From contig NZ_CP152412.1 of the NCBI RefSeq assembly GCF_038957035.1, positions 7,684,501-7,748,500 on the forward strand: a stretch of 64,000 nt of DNA, in the 5' to 3' direction. The notes beneath the pieces were generated by a model. That model was not told where the DNA came from, made no database searches, and saw nothing but the letters and a program-made list of their open reading frames with translations. Origin of the DNA: Bradyrhizobium sp. B097 (GTDB lineage: Bacteria > Pseudomonadota > Alphaproteobacteria > Rhizobiales > Xanthobacteraceae). The position numbers and the translations under genes are program-made. Every line of letters starts with the position of its first letter. Position 1 is the stretch's first letter. Positions 26,276 to 35,703 of the stretch are shown piece by piece.

Positions 26276-26488
26276 ATGGCCATGACTGGGACAGTCAAGT
26301 TCTTCAACGGAGAGCGTGGCTACGGCTTCATCAAGCCTGATGATGGCGGCCGCGATGTGTTCGTTCACATCACAGCTGTCGAGCGTGCAGGATTGAAGGA
26401 CCTGACTGAAGGACAGCGCATTACGTTCGAGGTTGAACCCGACAAGAAGGGCAAGGGCCCGAAGGCGGTCAACCTGGTGGTTTCATGA
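26276..26488 (+). CDS. CspA-family cold-shock protein
   Basis: This is a 70-residue single cold-shock domain. RNP1 appears as GYGFIKPD and RNP2 as VFVHITAV, with the aromatic residues that stack on single-stranded RNA or DNA. The protein acts as an RNA chaperone in the cytoplasm. The ATG at 26276 follows GGGGAGGAG by six bases; an internal ATG two codons on is the alternative. The 260-base upstream gap probably holds a long leader with the stem-loop at 26222. Confidence 0.93.
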   Translation: MAMTGTVKFFNGERGYGFIKPDDGGRDVFVHITAVERAGLKDLTEGQRITFEVEPDKKGKGPKAVNLVVS

Positions 26489-26702
26489 TGAGCGCGCGCG
26501 GTGCGTGGCTCGTGATGAACGGCGAATGAAGCGTTGCGTGTGAGTTGACTGCCGGGCGCGTGGCTCGCGCTCGCTGCACGACCGCCTGCATGATGCGGAC
26601 GCGATTGACGGTGCCCGCATATCCGGTGCGTGCGGCCGCCCGACTGGTTTCGCGGACGCCGCGGCGTTCATGCAGTCGCGCGTGATGTCGTCGTGCTCGG
26701 CA

Positions 26703-26737
26703 CAAAGAAAAACCCGGCCGCGCGAGGCGCGGCCGGG
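26703..26737 (-). terminator. Rho-independent terminator of the outer-membrane protein gene
   Basis: On the minus strand CCCGGCCGCGC pairs with GCGCGGCCGGG around a three-base loop and is followed by TTTTTCTTTG. It starts 27 bases after the stop at 26764. This is the strongest terminator in the window. Confidence 0.88.
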
Positions 26738-26763
26738 AGTTGATGTCAGACGTTTTCTTGTTC

Positions 26764-27387
26764 TCAGAAGTGATAGTTGATGCCGGCGCGAACCAGGCTG
26801 AAGCTGTAGCCGTTCGGCGCGCCGCCGGTGATCGTGAAGTTGCTGTTGGCGAGATCGACGTAGAGATATTCGATCTTGGCGCTCCAGTTGGGGGCAAAGC
26901 CCATCTCGGCGCCGGCGCCGACGGTGAAGCCCGCATTGGTATGCGACTCCGATATGCCAAACGTCTCGCCGCGCAGTTCGCCGAAGGCGAGACCGCCGGT
27001 CGCGTAGAACAGCACGTTGTTGACTGCATAGCCGGCGCGGCCGCGTACGGTGCCGAACCATGGGTTGGAGAACTTCCAGGGCGCGAACCGATCGTCGGCA
27101 GTGGTGCCCTGGATATCGGCCTCGATGCCGAACACCCACGGCGAGCCGTTCTGGAAATTGTAGCCGGCCTGCACGCCGCCGACGAAGCCGGACGGCTTGG
27201 TCGGGTTGTTCTCGACCGAACCCCAGCCGTAGCCGACGTTGCCGCCGAGATAGGGGCCGGCCCAGCTATAGGCATTGAGCGGCTGATAGACGGTATAGGG
27301 CGAGCCGTAGTTGAGATCGGCCGACGCCGCCGAAGTCGTCCAGCCTGCGACGATCAGTGCCAACGCACGCGCACCAAACCGGGTCAT
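26764..27387 (-). CDS. Outer-membrane beta-barrel protein
   Basis: The 207-residue product has a signal peptide (ALALIVAGWTTSAASA) and then alternating polar and hydrophobic strands typical of an eight-stranded barrel: WAGPYLGGNVGYGWG, SGFVGGVQAGYNFQ, RGRAGYAVNNVLFYATGGLA, KIEYLYVDL. The C-terminus LVRAGINYHF ends in the Phe needed for barrel assembly. It belongs to the Omp25/Omp31-like family widespread in Rhizobiales. A strong terminator follows. Such proteins give structural stability and are abundant; no specific transport role can be read. Confidence 0.88.
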   Translation of the reverse strand: MTRFGARALALIVAGWTTSAASADLNYGSPYTVYQPLNAYSWAGPYLGGNVGYGWGSVENNPTKPSGFVGGVQAGYNFQNGSPWVFGIEADIQGTTADDRFAPWKFSNPWFGTVRGRAGYAVNNVLFYATGGLAFGELRGETFGISESHTNAGFTVGAGAEMGFAPNWSAKIEYLYVDLANSNFTITGGAPNGYSFSLVRAGINYHF

Positions 27388-27652
27388 AGGTACTCTCCAC
27401 CACGCAACTGCCGCAGCCCGCAGGCCCAGGGCCGGCGTGGTTACGGAATTCCACTTTTTTCGCTAAGGTTTATCGAGAGTTTTAAGTTAAAGGGTTGTTA
27501 AGCCCGGTTAGCGGCCCGCTCATCAGTCTTAACAATGTGTTACCGACCCGCCCCGGCCGGCCGCGCTGGGCCAGTAACGCGCTGCAATCGGGGTTGTTTT
27601 CCTGCGCCGCCAGCGCTGGCGACCGGTCGCCCAAGCGCTTAATTTACGGCCC

Positions 27653-29767
27653 ATGGTTCACGATTCTCCCGAGCGTCCGACGCCGGCCCCCAAGGCTGAT
27701 CCCAAGACTGATCCTAAGGCGCGGCGCAGCGCAAAGTCCGATCTGCCTCAGGACGACCTGACGCTCGACACGAGCGACGTCGATCCGGAAACCTCCGCCA
27801 CCGAGGAGGAGGAGGATGCACGTCTTCCCGAGGCATCGGAGGACGCCGCCGAGACAATCGCCGAGGGGACGCTCTCGATCGGGCATGAGGCGATCGAGAA
27901 CGCGGTGCGCCTCGCCCCGACCTCGCCCGGCGTCTACCGCATGCTCAACGCCGCCAACGACGTGCTCTATGTCGGCAAGGCGAAGAACGTCAAAAAGCGG
28001 CTGTCGTCCTATGCGCGGGCCAACGCGCCGCTGCCGGCGCGCATCCTGCGCATGATCGCGGCGACCACGCATGTCGAGATCGTCTCGACCACGACCGAGA
28101 CCGAGGCGCTGCTGCTCGAAGCCAATCTGATCAAGCAGCTCCGGCCGCGCTTCAACGTGCAGCTGCGCGACGACAAATCGTTTCCATATATTTTGATATC
28201 GGGCGATCACTGGGCGCCGCAGATCCTCAAGCATCGCGGTGCGCAGTCGCGGCCCGGACGCTATTTCGGCCCGTTCGCCAATGCCGGCGCGGTCAACCGC
28301 ACCATCACGGCGCTGCAGCGCGCGTTCCTGATCCGCTCCTGCACCGACGGCTTCTTCGAAAGCCGCAGCCGACCCTGCCTGCTCTACCAGATCAAGCGCT
28401 GCGCCGGCCCCTGCACGCGAGAGATCGATTTTCCCGGCTATACCGAACTGGTGCGCGAGGCGACCGAATTCCTTTCCGGCCGCAGCCACGCCGTGAAGCA
28501 ATTGCTCGCGGCCGAGATGGAGAAGGCTTCCGGCGAGCTCGAGTTCGAGACCGCGGCGCTATACCGCGACCGCCTCGCGGCACTGTCGGCGATCCAGTCG
28601 CAGCAGGGCATCAACCCGCGCACGGTCGAAGAGGCCGATGTGTTCGCGATCCACCAGGAGGGCGGCTATTCCTGCGTCGAGGTGTTCTTCTTCCGCACCG
28701 GCCAGAACTGGGGCAATCGCGCCTATTTCCCGCGCGCGGAAAAGAGCTTCACGCCCGAGGAGGTGCTGTCCTCATTCCTCGCGCAATTCTACGACGACAA
28801 GCCGCCGCCGAAGCTGATCCTGCTGTCGCACGAGATCGAGGAAAGCGCGTTGCTCGCCGACGCGCTGTCGGTGAAGGCCGGATCCAAGGTCGAGGTCTCC
28901 GTGCCCAAGCGCGGCGAAAAGAAGGAATTGATCGGCCACGCGCTCACCAACGCGCGCGAGGCGCTCGGCCGCAAGCTCGCCGATACCGCGACGCAAAGCC
29001 GGCTGCTGGAGGGCATGGTCACGACGCTCCGCCTGCCGCATACGCCCAAGCGCATCGAGGTCTACGACAACAGCCACATCCAGGGCACCAACGCGGTCGG
29101 CGCGATGATCGTGGCGGGACCCGACGGGTTCATTAAAAACCAGTACCGCAAGTTCAACATCAAGTCCGAAGGGCTGACGCCCGGCGACGATTACGGGATG
29201 ATGCGCGAGGTGCTGGAGCGCCGCTTCAAGCGGCTGCTGAAGCCGCCGGAAGGCGAGGCTGCCAAGGACACTGCAAAGGCAAGGGACAAGGCGGACGACG
29301 ACTCGTTTCCGCAATGGCCCGATCTCGTCATCATCGACGGCGGCCGCGGCCAGCTCAACGCGGTCCGGGAGATTTTCGAGAATCTCGGGCTGACCCAGGT
29401 CTCGCTGATGGCGGTGGCCAAGGGGCCGGAGCGCGATGCGGGGCGGGAAACCCTGTTCATGCCGGACCGCGAGGCCATCAAGCTGGAGCCGCGCGACCCG
29501 GTGCTCTATTTCATCCAGCGGCTGCGCGACGAGGCCCACCGCTTCGTGATCGGCTCGCACCGCAAGCTGCGCAAAAAGGACATCCGCGAGGCCGGCCTGC
29601 AGGAGATCCCGGGCATCGGCCCGTCGCGCAAACGTGCCTTGCTGCACCACTTCGGAACGCTCAAGGAGATCGAGCGGGCCTCGATCGCCGACCTCGGCAA
29701 GGTTCCCGGCGTCAGCGCCGAGAGTGCCCGCAAGATTTTCGAGTTTTTCCACGCCCAGCCGGGTTAA
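27653..29767 (+). CDS. uvrC: UvrABC system protein C
   Basis: UvrC makes both incisions in nucleotide excision repair. The 704-residue product has an acidic extension at residues 1-75 (rich in Asp, Glu, Pro and Thr), longer than in enteric UvrC. It is followed by the GIY-YIG nuclease ([20 protein letters not shown]), a Cys cluster near [13 protein letters not shown], a UVR motif and the RNase H-like domain ([18 protein letters not shown] and [15 protein letters not shown]). Helix-hairpin-helix motifs ([20 protein letters not shown]) close the protein. The start at 27653 is the only ATG before the conserved part with this reading. Confidence 0.95.
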   Translation: MVHDSPERPTPAPKADPKTDPKARRSAKSDLPQDDLTLDTSDVDPETSATEEEEDARLPEASEDAAETIAEGTLSIGHEAIENAVRLAPTSPGVYRMLNAANDVLYVGKAKNVKKRLSSYARANAPLPARILRMIAATTHVEIVSTTTETEALLLEANLIKQLRPRFNVQLRDDKSFPYILISGDHWAPQILKHRGAQSRPGRYFGPFANAGAVNRTITALQRAFLIRSCTDGFFESRSRPCLLYQIKRCAGPCTREIDFPGYTELVREATEFLSGRSHAVKQLLAAEMEKASGELEFETAALYRDRLAALSAIQSQQGINPRTVEEADVFAIHQEGGYSCVEVFFFRTGQNWGNRAYFPRAEKSFTPEEVLSSFLAQFYDDKPPPKLILLSHEIEESALLADALSVKAGSKVEVSVPKRGEKKELIGHALTNAREALGRKLADTATQSRLLEGMVTTLRLPHTPKRIEVYDNSHIQGTNAVGAMIVAGPDGFIKNQYRKFNIKSEGLTPGDDYGMMREVLERRFKRLLKPPEGEAAKDTAKARDKADDDSFPQWPDLVIIDGGRGQLNAVREIFENLGLTQVSLMAVAKGPERDAGRETLFMPDREAIKLEPRDPVLYFIQRLRDEAHRFVIGSHRKLRKKDIREAGLQEIPGIGPSRKRALLHHFGTLKEIERASIADLGKVPGVSAESARKIFEFFHAQPG

Positions 29768-29811
29768 ACCAAAGGCGAGTCATCAGGGCGTCGCCTGCGA
29801 AAGGGCATCTA

Positions 29812-29858
29812 GGGCATGATGCGGAAAAGTGGCAAGCAACGTTCCGAAAAGACCATGC
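29812..29858. repeat. Dispersed near-palindrome, family G, copy 2
   Basis: GGGCATGATGCGGAAAAGTG at the left and GTTCCGAAAAGACCATGC at the right mark a diverged copy of the element at 9523. It lies between uvrC and pgsA. Confidence 0.5.
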
Positions 29859-29959
29859 ATAAACAAGGGGCTAAGGTGCCATGACGATTCAGCCTAATCT
29901 CGCCGTGCTTTGGCGCCCGCACGGTTGACCTTCTGGCTTCAGCGGTATTGGTAGAACGG

Positions 29960-30574
29960 ATGAACATCGCGACGACCCGGGGACAGACCAAGACCATGTC
30001 CCTCCCGAATATCCTCACCTACGCCCGGATCGCCGCGATCCCGGTGGTGATCGGCTGCGTCTACTGGCAGTCGATCCTGGACGGCCCGTTGTGGCTGCGC
30101 TGGGTGGCGCTGGCCGTGTTCATTGCGGCGGGGATCACCGACTATCTCGACGGCTACTACGCCCGGATGTGGGACCAGCAGTCCGCTTTCGGCCGGATGC
30201 TCGATCCGATCGCCGACAAGCTGCTGGTGGCCTCCAGCCTGCTGATGCTGGCCGCCGACAATTCGATCCATGGCTGGACGCTGTGGGCGGCGATCGTGAT
30301 CCTGTGCCGCGAGATCCTGGTCTCGGGCCTGCGCGAATACCTCGCAGGGCTGCGGGTCAGCGTTCCCGTCACCAAGCTTGCGAAATGGAAGACCACGATC
30401 CAGCTGGTGGCGATCGGCTTTTTGATCGCGGGCGAAGCCGGCGAGCAGGTGTTCCCGGCCACCACCCTGATCGGCATCGTGCTGCTGTGGATGTCGGCGA
30501 TCTTCACGATCTACACCGGCTGGGATTACTTCCGTGCCGGCATCCATCACCTCATCAAGGAGGATGAGGGATGA
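29960..30574 (+). CDS. pgsA: CDP-diacylglycerol-glycerol-3-phosphate 3-phosphatidyltransferase
   Basis: PgsA makes phosphatidylglycerol phosphate in the inner membrane, the committed step to phosphatidylglycerol and cardiolipin. The 204-residue product has several membrane segments and the CDP-alcohol phosphatidyltransferase motif, starting DYLDGYYARMWDQQ and ending FGRMLDPIADK, with all the conserved Asp, Gly and Arg positions. The start is the ATG at 29960; an internal ATG at 29996 (MSLPNILTYARI) is a good alternative. The stop overlaps the moaD start by four bases (ATGA). Confidence 0.94.
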   Translation: MNIATTRGQTKTMSLPNILTYARIAAIPVVIGCVYWQSILDGPLWLRWVALAVFIAAGITDYLDGYYARMWDQQSAFGRMLDPIADKLLVASSLLMLAADNSIHGWTLWAAIVILCREILVSGLREYLAGLRVSVPVTKLAKWKTTIQLVAIGFLIAGEAGEQVFPATTLIGIVLLWMSAIFTIYTGWDYFRAGIHHLIKEDEG

Positions 30575-30822
30575 AGCTGAAATATTTCGCCTGGGTGCGT
30601 GAACGGATCGGCAAGGCCGAAGAGATCGTCGAGCCGCCGGCCGAGGTGCGCACCGTCGGCGAGCTGATCGGCTGGCTTGCCGCGCGCGACGACGGCTACG
30701 CCCATGCCTTCGAGAAGCCCACGGTGATCCGCGCCGCGATCGACCATGCCCATGTCAAACCCGACGCTGTGATCTCCGGCGCCCGCGAGATCGCGTTCTT
30801 CCCGCCGATGACCGGCGGTTAG
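30571..30822 (+). CDS. moaD: Molybdopterin synthase sulfur carrier subunit
   Basis: MoaD is the ubiquitin-like small subunit that carries sulfur as a C-terminal thiocarboxylate for molybdopterin formation. The 83-residue product ends PPMTGG; the Gly-Gly end is essential for adenylation by MoeB. The start MKLKYFAWVRERIG is typical. It overlaps pgsA by four bases and is followed after eight bases by moaE, its partner. Confidence 0.95.
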   Translation: MKLKYFAWVRERIGKAEEIVEPPAEVRTVGELIGWLAARDDGYAHAFEKPTVIRAAIDHAHVKPDAVISGAREIAFFPPMTGG

Positions 30823-30830
30823 ATCTTCCA

Positions 30831-31298
30831 ATGGCTATCGCAGCAACCATCCGAATCCAGCAGGCCGACTTCGACGTCGCGCAGGAGATCGCCACCTTAA
30901 GCAAGGGCCGCACCGATGTCGGCGCGGTCGTCAGCTTCAGCGGCATCTGCCGCGGCAGCGAACAGGGCGAGCCGATCGCCGCGCTGACGCTCGAACATTA
31001 CCCGGGCATGGCGGAGGCCGAGATTGCGCGCCACGCCGACGAGGCGCTGGCGCGCTGGCCGTTGCAGGGCCTCACCATCATCCATCGCTTCGGTCGCATC
31101 GCGCCGGGCGAGAACATCGTGCTGGTCGTGACCGCCTCGGCGCACCGGCAAGCCGCGTTCGAGGCAGCCGAGTTCCTGATGGACTATCTGAAGACCAACG
31201 CACCGTTCTGGAAGCGCGAGGAAAGCGCGCGCGGCACGAGCTGGATCGAGGCGCAAGGCCATGACGACGCGGCCGCCGCGCGCTGGACCAAATCCTGA
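30831..31298 (+). CDS. moaE: Molybdopterin synthase catalytic subunit
   Basis: MoaE combines with MoaD to convert cyclic pyranopterin monophosphate to molybdopterin. The 155-residue product shows the family motifs GAVVSFSGICRG, LTLEHYPGMAEAEI, IIHRFGRIAPGE and NAPFWKREE, the last with the catalytic Lys region. Its stop codon shares one base with the prmB start (TGATG), so the order pgsA-moaD-moaE-prmB is probably one transcript. Confidence 0.95.
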   Translation: MAIAATIRIQQADFDVAQEIATLSKGRTDVGAVVSFSGICRGSEQGEPIAALTLEHYPGMAEAEIARHADEALARWPLQGLTIIHRFGRIAPGENIVLVVTASAHRQAAFEAAEFLMDYLKTNAPFWKREESARGTSWIEAQGHDDAAAARWTKS

Positions 31299-32281
31299 TG
31301 GCGAAGCGCAGCAAAGTGCCGGCCAGGCTCAGCCCCGCCGCGCCGAAAGCGCCCAAGGAAGCGCCGAAGAAAGCGCCGAAGGTCGGCGCCGGCGAGCTTC
31401 ACACCCTGTTCGATTTCCTGCGCTACGCGGTCAGCCGCTTCAACGCGGCGAAGCTCGTGTTCGCGCACGGCACCACCGATCCGGTGGCCGAAGCCGCGTT
31501 CCTGATCTGCGAGACGCTGCATCTGCATCCCGACCAGTTCGAGACCTTCGCGAACGCGCGCGTCACGATTGCCGAAGGCAAGCAGATCCTCGATTTGATC
31601 GAGCAGCGGATCGCGACGCGAAAGCCGGCCGCCTATCTCGTCAACAAGGTCTATATGCGCGGCCTGCCGTTCTATGTCGACGAGCGCACCATCGTGCCGC
31701 GCTCTTTCATCGGCGAATTGCTGGATTCGCATTTCGGCGGCGACGAGGACGGCACCTCGCTGATCGGCGATCCCGCCGACGTCGAAGGCGTGCTCGACCT
31801 TTGCACCGGCTCCGGTTGCCTTGCGATCCTGGCCGCCCGGCATTTTGCCAACGCCGCGGTCGACGCGGTGGACATTTCAAAGGATGCGCTCGAAGTCGCC
31901 GCGCGCAACGTCGCCGACCACGGCCTCGACGATCGCCTCACACTCCATCGCGGCGACCTGTTCAAGCCGCTCGGCGACAAGCGCTACGACCTCATCATCT
32001 CGAACCCGCCCTATGTCGATGCCGAGGGCATGGCCGCGCTGCCGCGCGAGTGCCGCGCCGAGCCGAAGATCGCATTCGACGGCGGCGCCGACGGGCTCGA
32101 CATCGTCCGCCGCCTGCTCGATGAGGCCAAGCGGCATCTGACCCCGCAAGGCGGGCTGCTCTGCGAGATCGGCCGCGGCCGCGACAATCTCGAGGCCGCC
32201 TATCCCAACCTGCCGCTGCTCTGGCTCGACACCGAGGACTCCGAGGGCGAGGTGTTCTGGATCGCTGCCGCCGACCTCTGA
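31298..32281 (+). CDS. prmB: Ribosomal protein L3 glutamine methyltransferase
   Basis: PrmB methylates a glutamine of ribosomal protein L3. The 327-residue product has a Lys/Ala/Pro-rich start (residues 1-28), a helical substrate domain, then the SAM-binding motif VLDLCTGSGCLAI and the glutamine-binding NPPY motif in ISNPPYVDAEG. PFYVDERTIVPRSFIGEL is specific for the PrmB branch rather than HemK/PrmC. The start overlaps moaE by one base. Confidence 0.92.
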   Translation: MAKRSKVPARLSPAAPKAPKEAPKKAPKVGAGELHTLFDFLRYAVSRFNAAKLVFAHGTTDPVAEAAFLICETLHLHPDQFETFANARVTIAEGKQILDLIEQRIATRKPAAYLVNKVYMRGLPFYVDERTIVPRSFIGELLDSHFGGDEDGTSLIGDPADVEGVLDLCTGSGCLAILAARHFANAAVDAVDISKDALEVAARNVADHGLDDRLTLHRGDLFKPLGDKRYDLIISNPPYVDAEGMAALPRECRAEPKIAFDGGADGLDIVRRLLDEAKRHLTPQGGLLCEIGRGRDNLEAAYPNLPLLWLDTEDSEGEVFWIAAADL

Positions 32282-32457
32282 CCGGCGCGCCACGGCCGGC
32301 CCCGGTCTATTACGGAGTCCGACTTCGAGGCCGAGCAGGACGAAGCGAAAATCGTGTGCAGTTCCAGCCGGTTCGGAAGATCGCTGGCCCGTCGAATCAA
32401 CAATGGTGCTAAGCTTGCGCTCCGGGGACGTTCGGAGAGAGGGCGCGGGCGCGCGAC

Positions 32458-33870
32458 ATGATTCGCATTTCGACGATCTTCATCGCCATCTGCATGGTGC
32501 TGGTCGCAGCCTCGCTCGGCTTTGTCCTGTATTCGGTGGCGGGTATCAGCGGATCGGAATCGGCGATCGTGGCGCTCACCGCCCTCACCTGCCTGATCCT
32601 CTACAACGCCGTCTCGATGCGGCTGCGCGACCGCAGCGATGTCGGCGGCCAGATCGCGGATCTGTCGCGCGGCACCGCCGACCTCGCCCGCCAGGTCGCC
32701 GAATTCGGCCGCCGGCTGGCCGCGGTCGAAGGCCGCGTCGCCTCGGCGAACTCCACCGGCGCCGACCGGATCCAGGGCATGGCCGGCGAGATCAACGAGC
32801 TTGGCGGCCTGGTGCGGCAGCTTGCGGCGTCGGTCGCCCATCATGAGGACCTCCTGACGGCAGCTCCCGTGGCGCAGCCGGTCGCCGCGCTGCGCGACGA
32901 TCTGCTGCAACCGGTCCCGCCGGCTCCGACCGTCGTGTTTGCGCCCCCGCCGCCGGTTGCGCCCCCATCGCCGATCTCGCGCAGCCAGACCCAGCTCATT
33001 GCCGCGATCAGGCACGCCATCGACGAGAACCGCCTCGACATCTACCTGCAGCCGATGGTGACGCTGCCGCAGCGCAAGGTGCGCTACTATGAGGCGGTGA
33101 CGCGGCTGCGCGACGAACGCGACCAGGTCCTTGCCGCCGACGATTTCATCGAGGCGGCCGAAGTCGGTGGCCTGATCGGTCGCATCGACCACATGGTGAT
33201 GCTTCGCTGCGTCCAGGTGCTGCGCCGCCTGATGATCCGCAGCAAGGATGTCGGCGTGTTCTGCAACGTCTCGGCGGCGACGCTGTCCAGCCCGCAGCAC
33301 TTCACCCAGTGTCTCGACTTCCTCGAGGCCAACCGCGCGCTGGCCCCCTCCTTCGTGCTCGAGTTCAAGCAGGCGACGTTCCGTAATCTCGGCCCGGTCG
33401 AAAGCGAGAATCTGGCGGCGCTGTCGCAGCGCGGCTACCGGTTCTCGATCGACCACGTCAGCGACCTCCGCCTCGAGCCGCGCGAGCTCGCCGACCGCGG
33501 CGTCCGCTTCATCAAGGTGCCGGCCGCGCTGCTGCTCGACGCCAGGCAAAACGCGACCGCCGATATCGATCCCTCCGATCTGTCCGACCTGCTCGGCCGC
33601 TTCGGCATCGACCTGATCGCCGAACGGATCGAGGGCGAGCGCTCGGTGGTCGACCTGCTCGACTACGATGTCCGGTTCGGCCAGGGCTTCCTGTTCGCCC
33701 CGCCGCGGCCGTTGCGGCCGGAAGGGGCATCTGCTACCGCCGAGGCTCCGCAGACCAAGCCCCAGGACCTCAATGGCGCCGGCACTTCCGCACCCGTCTC
33801 CAGCCCCGCAGCGCCACCGCGCACTACCGGCAGCGCCGCGCTGGCGCGCCGCGCGCTCGGGCCCAACTGA
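32458..33870 (+). CDS. Membrane-anchored, degenerate EAL-domain protein (TipF-like)
   Basis: The 470-residue product has two membrane segments (about 5-28 and 33-53), a coiled coil (about 62-130), a Pro-rich linker (150-172) and an EAL domain (175-415). Key positions: Glu212 of the EAL motif (YEAV), Asn270, Glu302, Lys353 and Glu389 are present. The DDFG motif is D332-H-V-S and the usual ExxE-type second acid is Gln305, so phosphodiesterase activity is doubtful. This layout, including the DHVS-like change, matches Caulobacter TipF, a c-di-GMP receptor for flagellum placement; that assignment is inference. Confidence 0.85.
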   Translation: MIRISTIFIAICMVLVAASLGFVLYSVAGISGSESAIVALTALTCLILYNAVSMRLRDRSDVGGQIADLSRGTADLARQVAEFGRRLAAVEGRVASANSTGADRIQGMAGEINELGGLVRQLAASVAHHEDLLTAAPVAQPVAALRDDLLQPVPPAPTVVFAPPPPVAPPSPISRSQTQLIAAIRHAIDENRLDIYLQPMVTLPQRKVRYYEAVTRLRDERDQVLAADDFIEAAEVGGLIGRIDHMVMLRCVQVLRRLMIRSKDVGVFCNVSAATLSSPQHFTQCLDFLEANRALAPSFVLEFKQATFRNLGPVESENLAALSQRGYRFSIDHVSDLRLEPRELADRGVRFIKVPAALLLDARQNATADIDPSDLSDLLGRFGIDLIAERIEGERSVVDLLDYDVRFGQGFLFAPPRPLRPEGASATAEAPQTKPQDLNGAGTSAPVSSPAAPPRTTGSAALARRALGPN

Positions 33871-33885
33871 CCGGCGGTTCGCATC

Positions 33886-34740
33886 ATGACATCGCTGCGT
33901 TTCGTGGAGCGGCTGCGCGACCTCACTGGCGACGTCGACGTCGTGCTGTCGGACATCTGGGGCGTCGTGCACAACGGGCTCGAATCCTTTCCCGAGGCCT
34001 GCGAGGCGCTGCACACGTTCCGCCAGCAGGGCGGCACCGTCATCCTGATCACCAACGCGCCGCGTCCGGCCGATTCCGTGCAGCGCCAGCTGCGCAAGCT
34101 CGGCGTCGCCGACGAGACCTATGATGCGATCGTCTCCTCGGGCGATCTGACGCGCCATTTCGTGGCCGATCATCCCGGTCAGAAAATATTCTGGATCGGC
34201 CCGGAGCGCGACAGCTCGATCCATCGCGGCCTCGACGCCACATTGGTGCCGCTGGAGCAGGCCGACTACATCATCTGCACCGGCCTGTTCGACGACGAGA
34301 CCGAATCCGCCGAGGATTACCGCGACACGCTGCTGAAGGCGCTCGAGCGCAAGCTGACGCTGGTCTGCGCCAATCCGGACATCGTGGTCGAGCGCGGCGA
34401 CCGGCTGATCTATTGCGCCGGCGCGATTGCCGAACTCTATCGCGAGCTCGGCGGCGAGGCGGTCTTCTACGGCAAGCCGCACCGGCCGATCTACGAGCGC
34501 GCCATGGCACTGGCTGCGGAACGTCGCGGGCATCCGACCGAACTCAGCCGCGTGCTCGCGATCGGCGATTCCGTGCGCACCGACCTCACCGGCGCCCATG
34601 GCTTCGGCATCGATCTCCTGTTCGTCACCCGCGGCATCCATTCCGAGCAGTTCGAGGGGATCGAGCAACTCGATCCCGCCTCGGTGAAGGAATTGTTCGG
34701 CCATCCGCCGCGCGCGCTGATGCGCGAGCTGAAGTGGTAG
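33886..34740 (+). CDS. TIGR01459-type HAD-family hydrolase
   Basis: The 284-residue product is a class II HAD phosphatase. The nucleophile motif is Asp23 in LSDIWGVVHNG, where Trp replaces the second Asp as usual in this subfamily. The Thr/Ser motif is ILITNAPRP, the cap region follows, and then Lys in FYGKPHRPIY and the acidic motif VLAIGDSVRTDLTGA. The subfamily resembles nucleotide phosphatases NagD/PGP. The substrate is unknown. It follows the EAL gene by 15 bases. Confidence 0.88.
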   Translation: MTSLRFVERLRDLTGDVDVVLSDIWGVVHNGLESFPEACEALHTFRQQGGTVILITNAPRPADSVQRQLRKLGVADETYDAIVSSGDLTRHFVADHPGQKIFWIGPERDSSIHRGLDATLVPLEQADYIICTGLFDDETESAEDYRDTLLKALERKLTLVCANPDIVVERGDRLIYCAGAIAELYRELGGEAVFYGKPHRPIYERAMALAAERRGHPTELSRVLAIGDSVRTDLTGAHGFGIDLLFVTRGIHSEQFEGIEQLDPASVKELFGHPPRALMRELKW

Positions 34741-35093
34741 CGGGCACCCCCGCAGAGGCGCGCTGCCAAAATATCGAAAACAACCCCATGCAAAGTAGCC
34801 GGCGGCGGCCGACGTTCGGCCTGGCAACTTGACACGTCGGGCAACTCAGAGATATTCTTCTAGTATTCCGAAATTATGCAATGCTTTGGTCCCGTCATCC
34901 TGAGGAGCGCGCTCTTGCGCGCGTCTCGAAGGATGCACGGCCACCAGCCGGGCCGTCGACCCTTCGAGAGGCCGCTTCGCGGCTCCTCCAGCGACAACGG
35001 CAAAGCCGTTGCGCGGGGGTGACGGTGAGGCGGCGCTGGTCATTGCTGACGCGCAATGAGATGAGGATGAATTGTGATGCGATGGACGAGCGC
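34741..35093. other. Intergenic stretch between the HAD and cheY genes
   Basis: The two genes are convergent. Apart from the family C repeat at 34893 I see no gene. The part before it is AT-richer (near 34850-34885) but shows no hairpin with a T tract. Confidence 0.4.
34893..35024. repeat. Dispersed inverted repeat, family C, copy 2
   Basis: CGTCATCCTGAGGAGCGCGC and TCTCGAAGGATG at the left face CCTTCGAGAGGCCGCTTCGC and GGCTCCTCCAG at the right. A small second hairpin (AACGGCAAAGCCGTT) is inserted before the final GGTGACGG. It relates to the element at 12339. Confidence 0.7.
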
Positions 35094-35489
35094 TTACGCG
35101 GTCGCCATGTCCGGGAAGACCGCTTCGATCTTGGTCTTCAGCGTGGCCGCGTTGAACGGCTTGACGATGTAGTTGTTCACGCCGGCCTTCTTGGCCGCGA
35201 TCACGTTCTCGGTCTTGGATTCCGCCGTGATCATGATGAAGGGCGTGGTCGCGAGATTGGGATCGGCGCGGACTTCCTTGAGCAGGTCGTAGCCCGTCAT
35301 CGGCTCCATATTCCAGTCGGAAATCACCAGGCCATACTTCTTGCCGCGCATCTTGTTGAGCGCCGCAGAGCCGTCGGAGGCATCGTCGATATTCTCGAAT
35401 CCAAGCTGCTTGAGAAGATTCCGGATGATGCGGATCATGGTGCTGTAATCATCAACCACCAGAACCGGCATGGACAAATCAACCGCCAT
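35094..35489 (-). CDS. CheY-like single-domain response regulator
   Basis: This 131-residue stand-alone receiver has acidic pocket Asp13/Asp14 (VVDDYSTM), phosphoacceptor Asp58 in LVISDWNMEPM, the Thr/Ser position in MITAES and Lys110 in YIVKPFNA. Its closeness to chemotaxis CheY (DWNMPxMxG and NNYIVKPF) is strong, so a role in binding the flagellar switch or relaying phosphate is likely. No che genes are nearby. The ATG at 35489 follows GGGGGAAAAG; an in-frame GTG/ATG four codons upstream has less support. Confidence 0.9.
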   Translation of the reverse strand: MAVDLSMPVLVVDDYSTMIRIIRNLLKQLGFENIDDASDGSAALNKMRGKKYGLVISDWNMEPMTGYDLLKEVRADPNLATTPFIMITAESKTENVIAAKKAGVNNYIVKPFNAATLKTKIEAVFPDMATA

Positions 35490-35703
35490 CTTTTCCCCCA
35501 AAACGCCTGACGCAACTTGGCTTCTGCACGAACGCAGCTTTCCGCCAACGACTAACAGCAGGCGTTAAACAGCGCGTTAACCGGCTGAATCCGGATTGTT
35601 ACGGATTTGACGCGATTTTCGCTATGCTTGACTTCCACGCCGCCGCCGCGTCACGGTCCGGCCCGCAACAATCATGCTTAAGAATCCTTGAAGAATCCCT
35701 GAC

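Noticed and set aside
32200..34827. An 875-codon minus-strand frame opposite the EAL and HAD genes
   Set aside because: Shadow frame; both plus-strand genes have recognisable catalytic motifs and good starts.
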